The notes: generated by a model from the sequence alone, not told the origin. Shown: positions 1 through 7,015, numbered from the stretch's first letter. The stretch is 11,487 bases of DNA from an uncultured Christensenella sp. (GCA_905195085.1 CAJJUK010000033.1:1-11487), one strand, 5' to 3'. Numbers and translations: made by a program.

Positions 1-49
1 TATTTTATTCTCTTAAAGAATTATATCAAATGACAAAGTGGTGAAAAAT

Positions 50-538
50 ATGAACAAAATTGCATTTATTAGAACAGGTGGACAAACTGGTGTTGACCGA
101 GCGGCGTTGGATTTTGCAAGAAACCATAATATTCCTATTGTTGGTTGGTGCCCTAAAAATGGGCGTGCTGAAGATATGACACACTCTCTCGGAATTAGAG
201 TGCTCTACCCCGAATTAAAAGAAACGCCAGAAGAAGATGTGTCGCAAAGGACAAAATGGAATGTCCGCGATTCTCACGCAACACTTATTATAAGTCCAAG
301 AGGCTCGAAACTCTCGAAAGGGACAAATTTAACCGAGCAAACTGCAAAAGAATACAAAAGACCTTATTTAGAAGTTAATAGTGAAGAAGATATTGACAAG
401 ATTATTGACTTTTTAAATAAATTAGGAAATGAACTTACTCTAAACATCGGCGGACCACGTGAAAGCGAATGCCCTGAAGCTTATCAAATTACAACAAACA
501 TTTTAGAAAAAGTTTTTAAGGTTGTTAATGACAAGTAA
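50..538 (+). CDS. SLOG-superfamily cpYpsA-type nucleotide-binding protein ('putative molybdenum carrier')
   Basis: A 162-residue protein that fits the usual length of this Rossmann-like family. Visible motifs are the N-terminal glycine-rich loop TGGQTGVDRAAL (residues 9-20), GWCPKNGRAED (32-42), RTKWNVRDS (67-75), SKGTNLT (89-95) and a C-terminal NIGGPRESECP (132-142). Established knowledge: this order and these motifs mark the circularly permuted YpsA branch of the SLOG fold, thought to bind nucleotide-like ligands; the molybdenum-carrier name is historical. I infer a small-ligand-binding or sensing role in the cytosol; no catalytic activity can be assigned. The ATG at 50 is preferred over in-frame GTG codons at 38 and 41, because the G-rich GTGGTGA just before it can serve as a weak ribosome site. 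Its promoter lies outside or at the edge of the window. The last codons overlap the -35 box of the next gene. Confidence 0.8.
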   Translation: MNKIAFIRTGGQTGVDRAALDFARNHNIPIVGWCPKNGRAEDMTHSLGIRVLYPELKETPEEDVSQRTKWNVRDSHATLIISPRGSKLSKGTNLTEQTAKEYKRPYLEVNSEEDIDKIIDFLNKLGNELTLNIGGPRESECPEAYQITTNILEKVFKVVNDK

Positions 539-569
539 AGTGTTATATGCTATAATAAATTTATGGAGA
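528..569 (+). promoter_or_regulatory. Promoter and ribosome site of the 577-2244 gene
   Basis: ATGACA (528-533, one mismatch to TTGACA), a 17-bp spacer and a perfect TATAAT (551-556) with an extended -10 TG at 548-549. The predicted start is near 563, leaving a very short leader with GGAGA (565-569) seven bases before the ATG at 577. The -35 box overlaps the end of the preceding gene, so the two genes need not form an operon. Confidence 0.75.
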
Positions 570-576
570 TTTGCTT

Positions 577-2244
577 ATGCAAAAACTAATACAAAAAATT
601 GTTAATGAAGGCACAACCCCAATAATGAGCGATGAAGGACTGTTTAAAGTTTTTCAATTTTATTATAAAAGATGTTCAAAAGGGCTTCCACTCTCTTATG
701 GAAAAGATTATGGCGGTGGACCGTCACGAAGCATACGACTGACAACCAGCAAACAAAGAATTGATGATTTGAATTTTAATAAAGAAGCAGTTGAAACCCA
801 TATTAACAGCGAATTTAGAAGATTGTATGGTTCTTCTTATTGTGGAAACATTTATGATGACTTCCCTTTTGGCAGATTGAAAAGTGGTAATTCAAACGCA
901 GGGTATACGAGAATTTATATAAATGCCCCATTTGGAAAAGTTAGATATGACTTTGTATTGTTATATGCGAAAAAATGTAAAGAAAGAGGTATTCCTTGTG
1001 GAGCCAAGTTCTTTCAGCAAAATGCCAAAAGTTCTTCAGTAGATAATATGATTTTATATACATTACACGAGCATTTGCCTGCAAATTTAGAAATTTTAGA
1101 AGAAATAAATCGTGAACTACCTGAGTTTGCCGAAAGTTGTGGCTCGCCAATTGCAAGTGGACTGAACTACACCTATTATGCAATCACCCATTATGGAGAT
1201 TTATGGACAACATATAACGGTTGGTTTAACAATCTTTCAAACAGAGCCTTTTGTATAACTTTATCAAAATTGATAAATGAGAATTCTGCATTTTATAATT
1301 CTTTAACAGATAATGAAAAAAGAGTTGTCGATTTGATAGCAAATTCTGCAACTTTAATAAAGAAAAGCGAAATAAAAAAGGCAGACACTATTATACCAAG
1401 AGGATTTAAAGGAATTGATTTGGGAGAAGATGGCGATTTAATTGCAAAAAATGTATTTGAAAGGTTTGTTGCAACAAATCCAAAACTGATAGATAAAGGA
1501 ATAACAGCAAAATTTGAAGATGAAATCAAGACAATCGCTTCATTAAGCAACTTTGGGGATACTAAACACAAAAATATACCCATTAGTTTACGAGAAAGTG
1601 ACTATTCTGCGTTAGGAATAAATCCAGAAGAGATTGCTAAAATTAGTGGCGTAAACAAAATATCTAAAAAACCTTATTCAAAAGAAAAAATTAGCAAGAT
1701 TATGACTGGCGATGAGAATAAATTAAAAGTTGAGGTTATGCAAGCAGGTTATTCTTTTGCAGATGTAGAAGAAAAAACAAAAAAAGAACTTTATACAATG
1801 CTTTTTGAAAAAATTACACTCGACAGCGAAAGTATGATAAATATATTGTGTGGTGGTGAAGTTCAATTAAAACAATTTTTACTATATTTTGGAGCAACTG
1901 CAGAAGATATAACAAACAAATCTCGCGAAGAACTTGAAGAAATGTTTATAAACAAGTTTGGCTTAGACGAAATTATCAAAGCAAGAGAAGAAATTAAACA
2001 ACAAGAAAGTGTTTCTGGCAAAAAAAGAAATCACAGATACGAAAATGTTTTATCCGCAATGCGACTAAATCGTGGCAAGACTATAATTGAAAGTGAGGAA
2101 TATAAAAGTTTAAAAACAAAAGAAGAAAAGACTGATTTTCTTAGTTCTCTTTCAATAACCGAACTTGAAGATGCTGAAATTTATTATACAAACAAGCAAA
2201 ACGCACAAAGAATTGCAGAAGATACTATGTCGATAATATTTTAG
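577..2244 (+). CDS. Protein of unknown function with weak HopA1-like N-terminal features and a C-terminal repeat
   Basis: A 555-residue soluble protein with no signal peptide or membrane segment. I do not recognise a characterised family with confidence. Residues about 108-200 (RIYINAPFGKVRYDF, then IPCGAKFF, then DNMILYTLHEHLPANLEILE) recall the arrangement of HopA1-type domains, where an 'R-Y-x-N' strand is followed by a 'pxxxKf' strand and a 'd-x-xvlYt' strand; this is a weak pattern match. Residues 383-413 and 431-461 are two copies of one about 31-residue unit, sharing LK at the start, G-x(4)-D in the middle and (K/R)-x-EL-x-x-M-x-x-x-K at the end, reminiscent of SAP/helix-extended-helix motifs. 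The tail (about 470-555) is highly charged and helical. The start is the ATG at 577, which has a well-placed GGAGA; the TTG at 571 is too close to it. The gene ends 17 bp before the proposed left end of the mobile element, with no clear terminator. Confidence 0.6.
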   Translation: MQKLIQKIVNEGTTPIMSDEGLFKVFQFYYKRCSKGLPLSYGKDYGGGPSRSIRLTTSKQRIDDLNFNKEAVETHINSEFRRLYGSSYCGNIYDDFPFGRLKSGNSNAGYTRIYINAPFGKVRYDFVLLYAKKCKERGIPCGAKFFQQNAKSSSVDNMILYTLHEHLPANLEILEEINRELPEFAESCGSPIASGLNYTYYAITHYGDLWTTYNGWFNNLSNRAFCITLSKLINENSAFYNSLTDNEKRVVDLIANSATLIKKSEIKKADTIIPRGFKGIDLGEDGDLIAKNVFERFVATNPKLIDKGITAKFEDEIKTIASLSNFGDTKHKNIPISLRESDYSALGINPEEIAKISGVNKISKKPYSKEKISKIMTGDENKLKVEVMQAGYSFADVEEKTKKELYTMLFEKITLDSESMINILCGGEVQLKQFLLYFGATAEDITNKSREELEEMFINKFGLDEIIKAREEIKQQESVSGKKRNHRYENVLSAMRLNRGKTIIESEEYKSLKTKEEKTDFLSSLSITELEDAEIYYTNKQNAQRIAEDTMSIIF

Positions 2245-2260
2245 ATTTTAACTTTAAAAG

Positions 2261-2271
2261 CATTTGTATTA
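2261..2271 (+). repeat. Candidate left terminal inverted repeat of the IME
   Basis: CATTTGTATTA, the exact reverse complement of 7016-7026. It lies 17 bp after the stop codon of the upstream gene. Sequence identity is direct observation; its role as an element end is inference. Confidence 0.5.
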
Positions 2272-2290
2272 AAAATTTACACTAAGTCTC

Positions 2291-2319
2291 TTGCAAAAAC
2301 GAAATTGTTTATGTATAAT
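2291..2319 (+). promoter_or_regulatory. Strong promoter for a structured RNA
   Basis: TTGCAA (2291-2296), exactly 17 bp, then a perfect TATAAT (2314-2319). The predicted start is about 2326. The next open reading frame on this strand starts at 2521, beyond a strong terminator and a second promoter, so this promoter seems dedicated to a short RNA or leader. Confidence 0.7.
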
Positions 2320-2325
2320 GAGAAT

Positions 2326-2420
2326 ACAACTTAATATTTGAATTTAACTGAGCGAGCCTAAGAGCACCGAAATTCGATACACCACCAGTTTGTATCACTA
2401 TCGGACTCTTGGGCTTTTTT
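2326..2420 (+). ncRNA. Candidate small structured RNA or transcription attenuator
   Basis: Downstream of a near-consensus promoter comes an unbranched multi-part hairpin. AGCCTAAGAG (2355-2364) pairs with CTCTTGGGCT (2406-2415) with one G-U. CCGA (2367-2370) pairs with TCGG (2401-2404). GATAC (2376-2380) pairs with GTATC (2392-2396) around an 11-base loop, ACCACCAGTTT. A T-run (2415-2420) follows at once. The transcript would be about 95 nt. No convincing peptide frame with a ribosome site was seen. It may be a free sRNA, a counter-transcript-like regulator of the element, or a leader attenuating the 2521 gene. No family is recognised. Confidence 0.55.
2355..2420 (+). terminator. Intrinsic terminator formed by the structured RNA
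   Basis: A 10-bp basal stem (2355-2364 with 2406-2415) followed directly by T2415-T2420. It would stop transcription from the 2291-2319 promoter and from readthrough out of the upstream host gene. Confidence 0.7.
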
Positions 2421-2422
2421 AG

Positions 2423-2441
2423 TTAGACAAATTTAGACAAA
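2423..2441 (+). repeat. Paired direct repeat TTAGACAAA upstream of a promoter
   Basis: TTAGACAAA occurs at 2423-2431 and 2433-2441, ten bases apart, about one helical turn. The pair lies 19 bp before the -35 box of the 2521 gene. Two half-sites on the same DNA face would suit a regulator, possibly the HTH protein encoded just downstream. The role is inference. Confidence 0.4.
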
Positions 2442-2459
2442 TATTGCTGTTGTTTTGTG

Positions 2460-2487
2460 TTGGCAAGTAATTTATGTATGTTAAAAT
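2460..2487 (+). promoter_or_regulatory. Promoter of the 2521 HTH gene
   Basis: TTGGCA (2460-2465), a 16-bp spacer and TAAAAT (2482-2487) with an extended -10 TG at 2479-2480. It lies after the terminator at 2420, so the HTH gene can be expressed independently of the structured RNA. The ribosome site AAAAAGGAG follows, with GGAG at 2512-2515. Confidence 0.6.
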
Positions 2488-2520
2488 AAATTAAATACCA
2501 ACACTCAAAAAGGAGTGAAA

Positions 2521-3282
2521 ATGGAAGAAAAGTTTTATGTGGATATAAAAGATGACTATGGCAAAGTGCGAACATTTGAAGTGCCTACTCTTGAAATGAA
2601 GATTGCAATAGACAACATTGACAAAAAACTTAAAAAGAGTTATAAGCATGACGCACTTAAAAATGCCGTTCTTTTTTCCGTCTTTCCAAATGAGGACTAT
2701 GTCTCTCGTTTTGCAAATAATGATGACAAACTTATTGCTTTCTTTGAAACCGAAAGGTATAAATTAAATAAAGCACTTTGGCAAGTTGTCAAAAATATGA
2801 CAAATGAAAAATACAAAAAAATTTTGTATATGCGTTTTAAAAACAATATGAAATTCAATAAGATTGCCGAAAAACTTGACTGTTCCAAACAAAGCATTTC
2901 TGACAACTACAAAACTGCCATTGACGATTTAAGAATTTTACTTTGTGAAGATGAGACTTTTCGAAATACATACTATTTCAAACAATTTAGGCATAGTTTA
3001 AAAGTCAACACAAATCTTGTAGGAAAAGAAAAATTGAGAGAATTTGATAAAACTAAAAACTTTTTAGGGCTGACTTCCATTGAAAATATGCTTGAAGTTT
3101 TTGATATAATTAAATCTACGCAAAAGAAAGAAAACAAATTAAACAAGCAAGAAAATGTTAAAAATACATTTAAAAAGCAGAAATTTTCACTCTTTGGCAA
3201 AACATATTCTGTGCAAGATATTTTTGACATTGTTGGTGAATTTTTGAAGCCTTTTAGAGAAAATAAAGAAAAAATTGAATAA
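2521..3282 (+). CDS. Sigma-region-4-like helix-turn-helix protein of the mobile element
   Basis: A 253-residue, lysine-rich cytosolic protein. Residues about 92-140 contain MTNEKYKKILYMRF, then FNKIAEKLDCSKQSISDNYK, then AIDDLR. This has the shape of a sigma-70 region 4 / LuxR-type HTH: a helix ending in a 'yxxRf' element, a short loop, the helix IAEKLD, a turn CSKQS and a recognition helix SISDNYKTAIDDLR. No region 2 core-binding motif is evident, so this is probably a DNA-binding regulator rather than a full sigma factor. The N-terminal 90 residues and C-terminal 110 residues are not recognised. Small sigma-like proteins are common in conjugative and mobilizable elements of Bacillota, which fits the relaxase and integrase downstream. 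The ATG at 2521 is chosen because the GTG at 2515 overlaps the ribosome site. Confidence 0.65.
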   Translation: MEEKFYVDIKDDYGKVRTFEVPTLEMKIAIDNIDKKLKKSYKHDALKNAVLFSVFPNEDYVSRFANNDDKLIAFFETERYKLNKALWQVVKNMTNEKYKKILYMRFKNNMKFNKIAEKLDCSKQSISDNYKTAIDDLRILLCEDETFRNTYYFKQFRHSLKVNTNLVGKEKLREFDKTKNFLGLTSIENMLEVFDIIKSTQKKENKLNKQENVKNTFKKQKFSLFGKTYSVQDIFDIVGEFLKPFRENKEKIE

Positions 3283-3304
3283 ATTTTTAAAAATTTTGCG
3301 ATTT

Positions 3305-3345
3305 ACCCCTGACTTTTGCCTATTTTTTCTATATAAGTGAGGGGT
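3305..3345 (+). other. Candidate oriT inverted repeat
   Basis: ACCCCTgACTT (3305-3315) and AAGTgAGGGGT (3335-3345) form an interrupted inverted repeat with one G/G mismatch and a 19-base loop. It is followed by TTATTACAAAAACGAG. It sits directly upstream of the RHH-like and relaxase genes, the usual place for an origin of transfer. It has no T-run after the stem, so it does not look like a terminator. The nick site cannot be assigned from the sequence alone. Confidence 0.45.
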
Positions 3346-3361
3346 TATTACAAAAACGAGC

Positions 3362-3394
3362 AAAGAACTGTTATCCACCGACAGTTCTTTTTTT
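3362..3394 (+). terminator. Intrinsic terminator after the HTH gene
   Basis: AAAGAACTGT (3362-3371) pairs perfectly with ACAGTTCTTT (3381-3390) around a 9-base loop and continues into a T-run to 3394. It separates the HTH gene and candidate oriT from the mobilization genes. It could also be part of the oriT structure. Confidence 0.7.
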
Positions 3395-3483
3395 GTTGAG
3401 ATTAAAAGGAGGTGAAAATCATTGCCCCTTTAATTTGAAATAGAAAGAGATATAAAAAAGTTTAAAAATTATTGGGAGGTTTT

Positions 3484-3942
3484 ATGGCAAGAATAAAAAC
3501 AAAAGATTTGAAGAATAGTTATTTGTTCCGGGTATATGATGAAGAAGAAAACAAAGTTTTTGAAAGAGCGACAAAAATATTCACAGATAAGTTTGATAGC
3601 AAAAGTGATATGGTAAAATATTTTGCTTTGGTTGGTGCGGATAAACTGCTTGGAGATAATGCAATAAATCAAAGTATAAACTTTTCGGAGATAAGAAAAT
3701 ATTTGCAAAGTATAGATGATAAGCTTGCAAACATTATGGGCAGACAAAAAATGGACTATGTTCAAACGAATGCCGAAATTAAAACTAATCAATCGCTTTT
3801 GAATTTGATAACTAAAATATTAAACAAGAATAGTAGTATCAATATACACAACTACACTAACGATTGGAAATATACTCCACTTGACGAGTATGGACTTGAA
3901 GAAGAAAAACAAAATCATTTAAGAGAGATGTTGAATGGATAG
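3484..3942 (+). CDS. Ribbon-helix-helix-like relaxosome accessory protein (MobC-like)
   Basis: A 152-residue basic protein encoded directly before the relaxase. Residues about 12-56 follow a ribbon-helix-helix pattern: the short strand SYLFRVYD, helix A from EENKVFERATKIF, a polar turn DSKSD, and helix B MVKYFALVGADKLL. Known: such proteins bind oriT and help the relaxase. The middle and C-terminal parts (about 65-120) look like amphipathic helix, possibly for oligomerisation; the tail is acidic. The start at 3484 follows GGGAGG (3474-3479). The stop overlaps the relaxase start codon, indicating translational coupling. The relaxosome role rests on this shape and on gene order, not on a firm family match. 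Confidence 0.6.
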   Translation: MARIKTKDLKNSYLFRVYDEEENKVFERATKIFTDKFDSKSDMVKYFALVGADKLLGDNAINQSINFSEIRKYLQSIDDKLANIMGRQKMDYVQTNAEIKTNQSLLNLITKILNKNSSINIHNYTNDWKYTPLDEYGLEEEKQNHLREMLNG

Positions 3943-5131
3943 TGTTCCTAATGTTGTGTATATGCAAGAGTTTTTTCTACCTCATTACAAAGACAAGAAA
4001 ATGCAAGACAAGAGAGATTACTATTCTTCAAACAAATATAGTGATTATCTTAAATATATTGCAACAGGTATTAAAGATTTACAAAAACTTGATTTTGTTG
4101 AGTATTCCAACAATAATTCAAAATCATCTGATATATTCAATCAAAATGGGAAGATGAAAAGTGAAGATATTGCACAAGTGCGAAAAGATTTAAGAAAAAC
4201 AAAGTCGGTTATTTGGAGTGGTGTTATTTCTTTTGAAGAAAAGTTTGGAAAGAAGTGGTGCGCGAATTTTGAGCAAGCATATAATCTTGTTAAAAGTGAA
4301 CTGCCTAAATATTTCAAACGAGCAGGACTTAATCCAAACAATATTGAATGGTTTGCAGGACTTCACGAGAATACTGATAACAGGCATATTCATATAGTCT
4401 TTTTCGAAAAACAACCTTTGCGAATAAGAGGCAATGAAAAAGGTTTTTCTCGTGGACGAATATCATCAAAGTCAATGGACGAGTTTAAGGCAAATATTGA
4501 ACTTTCTGCAACCGATTTTAAAGCACGAGAGATTAAGATAAGAACTTCTCTAACAAAAAGTTTTAAAGAAGAAACAAACGGAATTTCTGGGCTAAAATTA
4601 AAGAATATGTTAATAAGTCTTGCAAATCAATTTCCACAAAATGCACCCACTTTTTATAACTCTGAAAGTATGCAAAACTTAAAATCGCAGATTGATAATG
4701 TTTCAAACTATATCATTAAACACAATTCAAATATTTCACTTTACAAACAAGATTTTGATGAGATGGTAAAAGAAAAAGATGAACTTGTGAATAACTATTG
4801 CAGGCGTAATGGATATGATAAACCAGTCCAAAGTGTTGGAGATAAAATGATGAATGATATCTATCGTAGGCTTGGAAATATTGTTATTGAAAGTGCTAAA
4901 AATTTAAACATTAAAGAAAAAGAAAGATTGAAGTTGAATGCAAAAAATTTGGTGGAAAAACGCATTCAAAAAACCAAGTTAATGAAGGAACTTGGTGAGT
5001 GTTTGTATCTCAATTCAAAGGTTGAATACGAGACTATTAAAGCATTTCAGGATTATATGAATACACTTGAAGAGATGAGAATTAAAACATTGATTGAACA
5101 AGGATATTTAAGTAGTGATTTTGAAATGTGA
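3935..5131 (+). CDS. MobL/MobP-type relaxase
   Basis: A 398-residue protein that nicks oriT and leads the transferred strand. The metal-binding histidine triad is clear: GLHENTDNRHIHIVFFE, with H144, H151 and H153, matching the H-x(6)-H-x-H pattern of the MobP superfamily. Tyrosines Y29 and Y30 in KRDYYSSNKYSDY are candidates for the catalytic tyrosine, as MobL-type proteins have an N-terminal 'Y' motif after the first strand (PNVVYMQEFF). WSGVISFEEKFG (94-105) is another conserved-looking block. The C-terminal half is helical and charged, without a helicase or primase domain. The ATG at 3935 overlaps the end of the accessory gene by 8 bases. Its length is typical of IME relaxases. No coupling protein is present nearby, so a helper conjugation system would be required. 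Confidence 0.85.
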   Translation: MDSVPNVVYMQEFFLPHYKDKKMQDKRDYYSSNKYSDYLKYIATGIKDLQKLDFVEYSNNNSKSSDIFNQNGKMKSEDIAQVRKDLRKTKSVIWSGVISFEEKFGKKWCANFEQAYNLVKSELPKYFKRAGLNPNNIEWFAGLHENTDNRHIHIVFFEKQPLRIRGNEKGFSRGRISSKSMDEFKANIELSATDFKAREIKIRTSLTKSFKEETNGISGLKLKNMLISLANQFPQNAPTFYNSESMQNLKSQIDNVSNYIIKHNSNISLYKQDFDEMVKEKDELVNNYCRRNGYDKPVQSVGDKMMNDIYRRLGNIVIESAKNLNIKEKERLKLNAKNLVEKRIQKTKLMKELGECLYLNSKVEYETIKAFQDYMNTLEEMRIKTLIEQGYLSSDFEM

Positions 5132-5172
5132 TATAGGTTTTTGTGGATAGTTTATGGTATATAGAGCATAAG

Positions 5173-5258
5173 CGAGAAACAAAAATCATTTTAAGTGCTA
5201 AAAAGTGCCTAAATTAAGCACTTTTAACTGATACACTTAAATTTTTTTGTTTTTCTCG
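5173..5258 (+). terminator. Three-level nested hairpin after the relaxase gene
   Basis: CGAGAAACAAAAA (5173-5185) faces a T-rich arm ending in CTCG (5242-5258), pairing with two bulged bases. TTTAAGTG (5190-5197) pairs with CACTTAAA (5234-5241). AAAAGTGC (5201-5208) pairs with GCACTTTT (5218-5225). The middle stem is followed by T5242-T5248, so it can act as an intrinsic terminator in the plus direction. The A-run at 5181-5185 would serve the same purpose on the other strand. The outer stem is more than a terminator needs. Confidence 0.55.
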
Positions 5259-5265
5259 TCATTTT

Positions 5266-5296
5266 GGGCTTTGCTGGGATACCCAGACGCCCTTTT
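5266..5296 (+). terminator. Second terminator-like hairpin before the excisionase gene
   Basis: GGGC (5266-5269) pairs with GCCC (5289-5292) and CTGGG (5274-5278) pairs with CCCAG (5282-5286) around a 3-base loop; TTTT (5293-5296) follows. It is the most GC-rich spot of the intergenic region. It may terminate the mobilization operon or, as part of a leader, control xis/int expression. Confidence 0.55.
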
Positions 5297-5321
5297 AAAT
5301 ATAGAAAATTTGTTGTTATGC

Positions 5322-5353
5322 AGAAAGAAGTAAGGCTGACATGCGTTCTTTCT
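5322..5353 (+). repeat. Inverted repeat upstream of the excisionase gene
   Basis: AGAAAGAA (5322-5329) and TTCTTTCT (5346-5353) are a perfect 8-bp inverted repeat with a 16-base spacer and no following T-run. It could be a protein-binding site for Xis/Int or a leader hairpin; no function is established. Confidence 0.35.
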
Positions 5354-5418
5354 CAAAAATTAAATAGAGAGATTTTATAGATTTAGAAAAGAAAATTTTA
5401 ATTTTTTGAGGAGACAAA

Positions 5419-5676
5419 ATGAACTATACAAACTTAAATTTAAACGAACTAATACAAGCGGAAGTTGACCGAATTTCAACTAAATATAATAAAGATTTTT
5501 TAGACTGTGAGGACCTTATTAAAATCACAGGACTTGGCAGAGATAATGTGAGAAATCTTATGCGAAGCAAAACCTTTCCAACAACAAAAGTCGGCAAAAG
5601 ACAAGTTGTAAGTGTGCTTAATTTTGTCACTTGGCTAACACTCAACAACGCTCAAAGCGAGGTGAAAAATGGCTAA
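5419..5676 (+). CDS. xis: Excisionase-like winged HTH protein
   Basis: An 85-residue protein with an MerR/excisionase-type HTH at residues about 30-62: CEDLIKITGLGRDNVRNLM, followed by FPTTKVGKRQVVS, where the 'fP..kvGkr' wing is typical of HTH_17 excisionases. Known: such proteins bend attachment-site DNA and bias the integrase toward excision. GAGGAG (5408-5413) gives a good ribosome site five bases from the ATG. The stop overlaps the integrase start by 8 bases, which implies coupled translation and supports the Xis role. Confidence 0.75.
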   Translation: MNYTNLNLNELIQAEVDRISTKYNKDFLDCEDLIKITGLGRDNVRNLMRSKTFPTTKVGKRQVVSVLNFVTWLTLNNAQSEVKNG

Positions 5677-7000
5677 AAAGAAAATTGTAAGCAAAACAAG
5701 ACGAGGCAACAACGAAGGGAGTATCTATCAAAGACAAGATGGACTTTGGGTTGGAATGGTGTCGCTTGGATATGATGATAATGGCAAACAAAAAAGAAAG
5801 GCAATTTATGGTAAAACAAGAATTGAAGTGAGTAAAAAACTTGCAGAACTAACCAACAGAATAAACAGCAACAACTATGAATATGTTTCTCAAAATACCC
5901 TATCTGTTTTGATGAAAGAATGGCTTATGGTGTTCAAAAAATCACAGGTAAGTCCACGCACTTTTGAAAATAATATTGCCAGATTTAAAAATCACATAGA
6001 ACTTAAAATTGGTGGAATGAAATTAGATGAAATTTCAACTCTAACAATTCAAAAAATGCTTAATGAAATGCTTGAACAAGATTTGAGTTTAGACTATGTG
6101 AAAAAGACGAAGTTTTTACTTGGTCAATTTTTTGAGTATGCAGTTGATAACAAATTTGTTTTGACAAATCCTGTGAACAAAGTGAAAGTTAAAAGTCAAG
6201 AACACAAGATTTATAGAAAGAACGAATACAAAGCAATTCCTGTTGATATTAGAAAGCAGTTTATTGAAAGTTTAAATGAACACACTTTTCTGAAACCATT
6301 TTGCTATGTGATGATGTTTGCAGGGCTACGCACTGGCGAAGCACTTGCTCTTGAATGGCAAGACATAGATTTTGAGAACAAACTATTGAGAGTTGAAAGA
6401 GGTATGACAAATGTGCCAAAGTTTGACAACAATGGAAAAGTTATCTCTCGCCAACTTGTTATCGGTGACACAAAGACAGTATGCTCTAAAAGAACAGTGC
6501 CTATGCCCGACATTTTGGTGGAAGCATTAAAGGAATATTTTAACAAGCAAAAGCAAAAACAATCGAAACTAGGCATTTCTTTCACTGACAACGATTCCTT
6601 TGTGTTTTGTAATGATGAAGGGAATTTAAGAACTTATAGCGGAACAAAGAAGATTTTTTATACTTTCTTGAAAAGTCATAATTTGCAAAAATACCATATT
6701 CACTTTCACACTTTAAGGCACACTTTCTCTAACACTCTTTTTGAAGCTGACCAAAACCCAAAAGTTATTCAATCTCTTCTCGGTCATAAAGATGTTAAAA
6801 CAACAATCACAACCTATAACTCTGTCGATAAAAGTTATTTCAACAAAGCAACTAATATTTTTAACGAACAATACAAAGTGGAAGAAAAAAAACAAACTGA
6901 TTTTGACAATTTAAGTGATGACGAACTTATAGAGCAAATGCGAGAACTTGAAAAACAAATCGCAAAAAGAAAGAAAAAACAAAAAGATTTTGAGATGTAA
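5669..7000 (+). CDS. int: Tyrosine recombinase/integrase of the mobile element
   Basis: A 443-residue integrase of the Tn916/phage type. Residues about 12-62 (NEGSIYQRQDGLWVG to the GKTRIEVSKKLAEL helix) form an AP2-like arm-binding domain. Residues about 76-170 form the SAM-like core-binding domain. Residues about 185-395 are the catalytic domain. All catalytic residues are visible: R221 (GLRTGEAL), K269 (GDTKT), H347 and R350 (HTLRH), H373 (LGHKD) and nucleophile Y383 (TTYNS). The C-terminal 40 residues add a charged coiled-coil-like tail. The ATG at 5669 has GAGGTG just upstream inside the xis gene. The enzyme appears full length and probably active; the stop is 15 bp before the candidate right terminal repeat. 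Confidence 0.92.
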   Translation: MAKKKIVSKTRRGNNEGSIYQRQDGLWVGMVSLGYDDNGKQKRKAIYGKTRIEVSKKLAELTNRINSNNYEYVSQNTLSVLMKEWLMVFKKSQVSPRTFENNIARFKNHIELKIGGMKLDEISTLTIQKMLNEMLEQDLSLDYVKKTKFLLGQFFEYAVDNKFVLTNPVNKVKVKSQEHKIYRKNEYKAIPVDIRKQFIESLNEHTFLKPFCYVMMFAGLRTGEALALEWQDIDFENKLLRVERGMTNVPKFDNNGKVISRQLVIGDTKTVCSKRTVPMPDILVEALKEYFNKQKQKQSKLGISFTDNDSFVFCNDEGNLRTYSGTKKIFYTFLKSHNLQKYHIHFHTLRHTFSNTLFEADQNPKVIQSLLGHKDVKTTITTYNSVDKSYFNKATNIFNEQYKVEEKKQTDFDNLSDDELIEQMRELEKQIAKRKKKQKDFEM

Positions 7001-7015
7001 AAATTTGTGAAAAAG

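Noticed and set aside
2521..3282. Replication initiator for a plasmid-like element
   Set aside because: Only a sigma-region-4-like HTH is visible; no rolling-circle, RepA or primase motif was found and no iteron array lies nearby beyond a two-copy repeat.
3404..3440. Possible tiny leader peptide after AAAAGGAGGTG upstream of the RHH-like gene
   Set aside because: The GTG overlaps the ribosome site itself and the frame would have only eight codons; a leader peptide is not supported.
2270..7006. Direct repeat TAAAAATTT at 2270-2278 and 6998-7006 as attachment-site core
   Set aside because: Nine A/T-only bases are expected by chance in DNA this AT-rich, and the right copy overlaps the integrase stop codon. 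The 11-bp inverted repeat is the better candidate for the ends.
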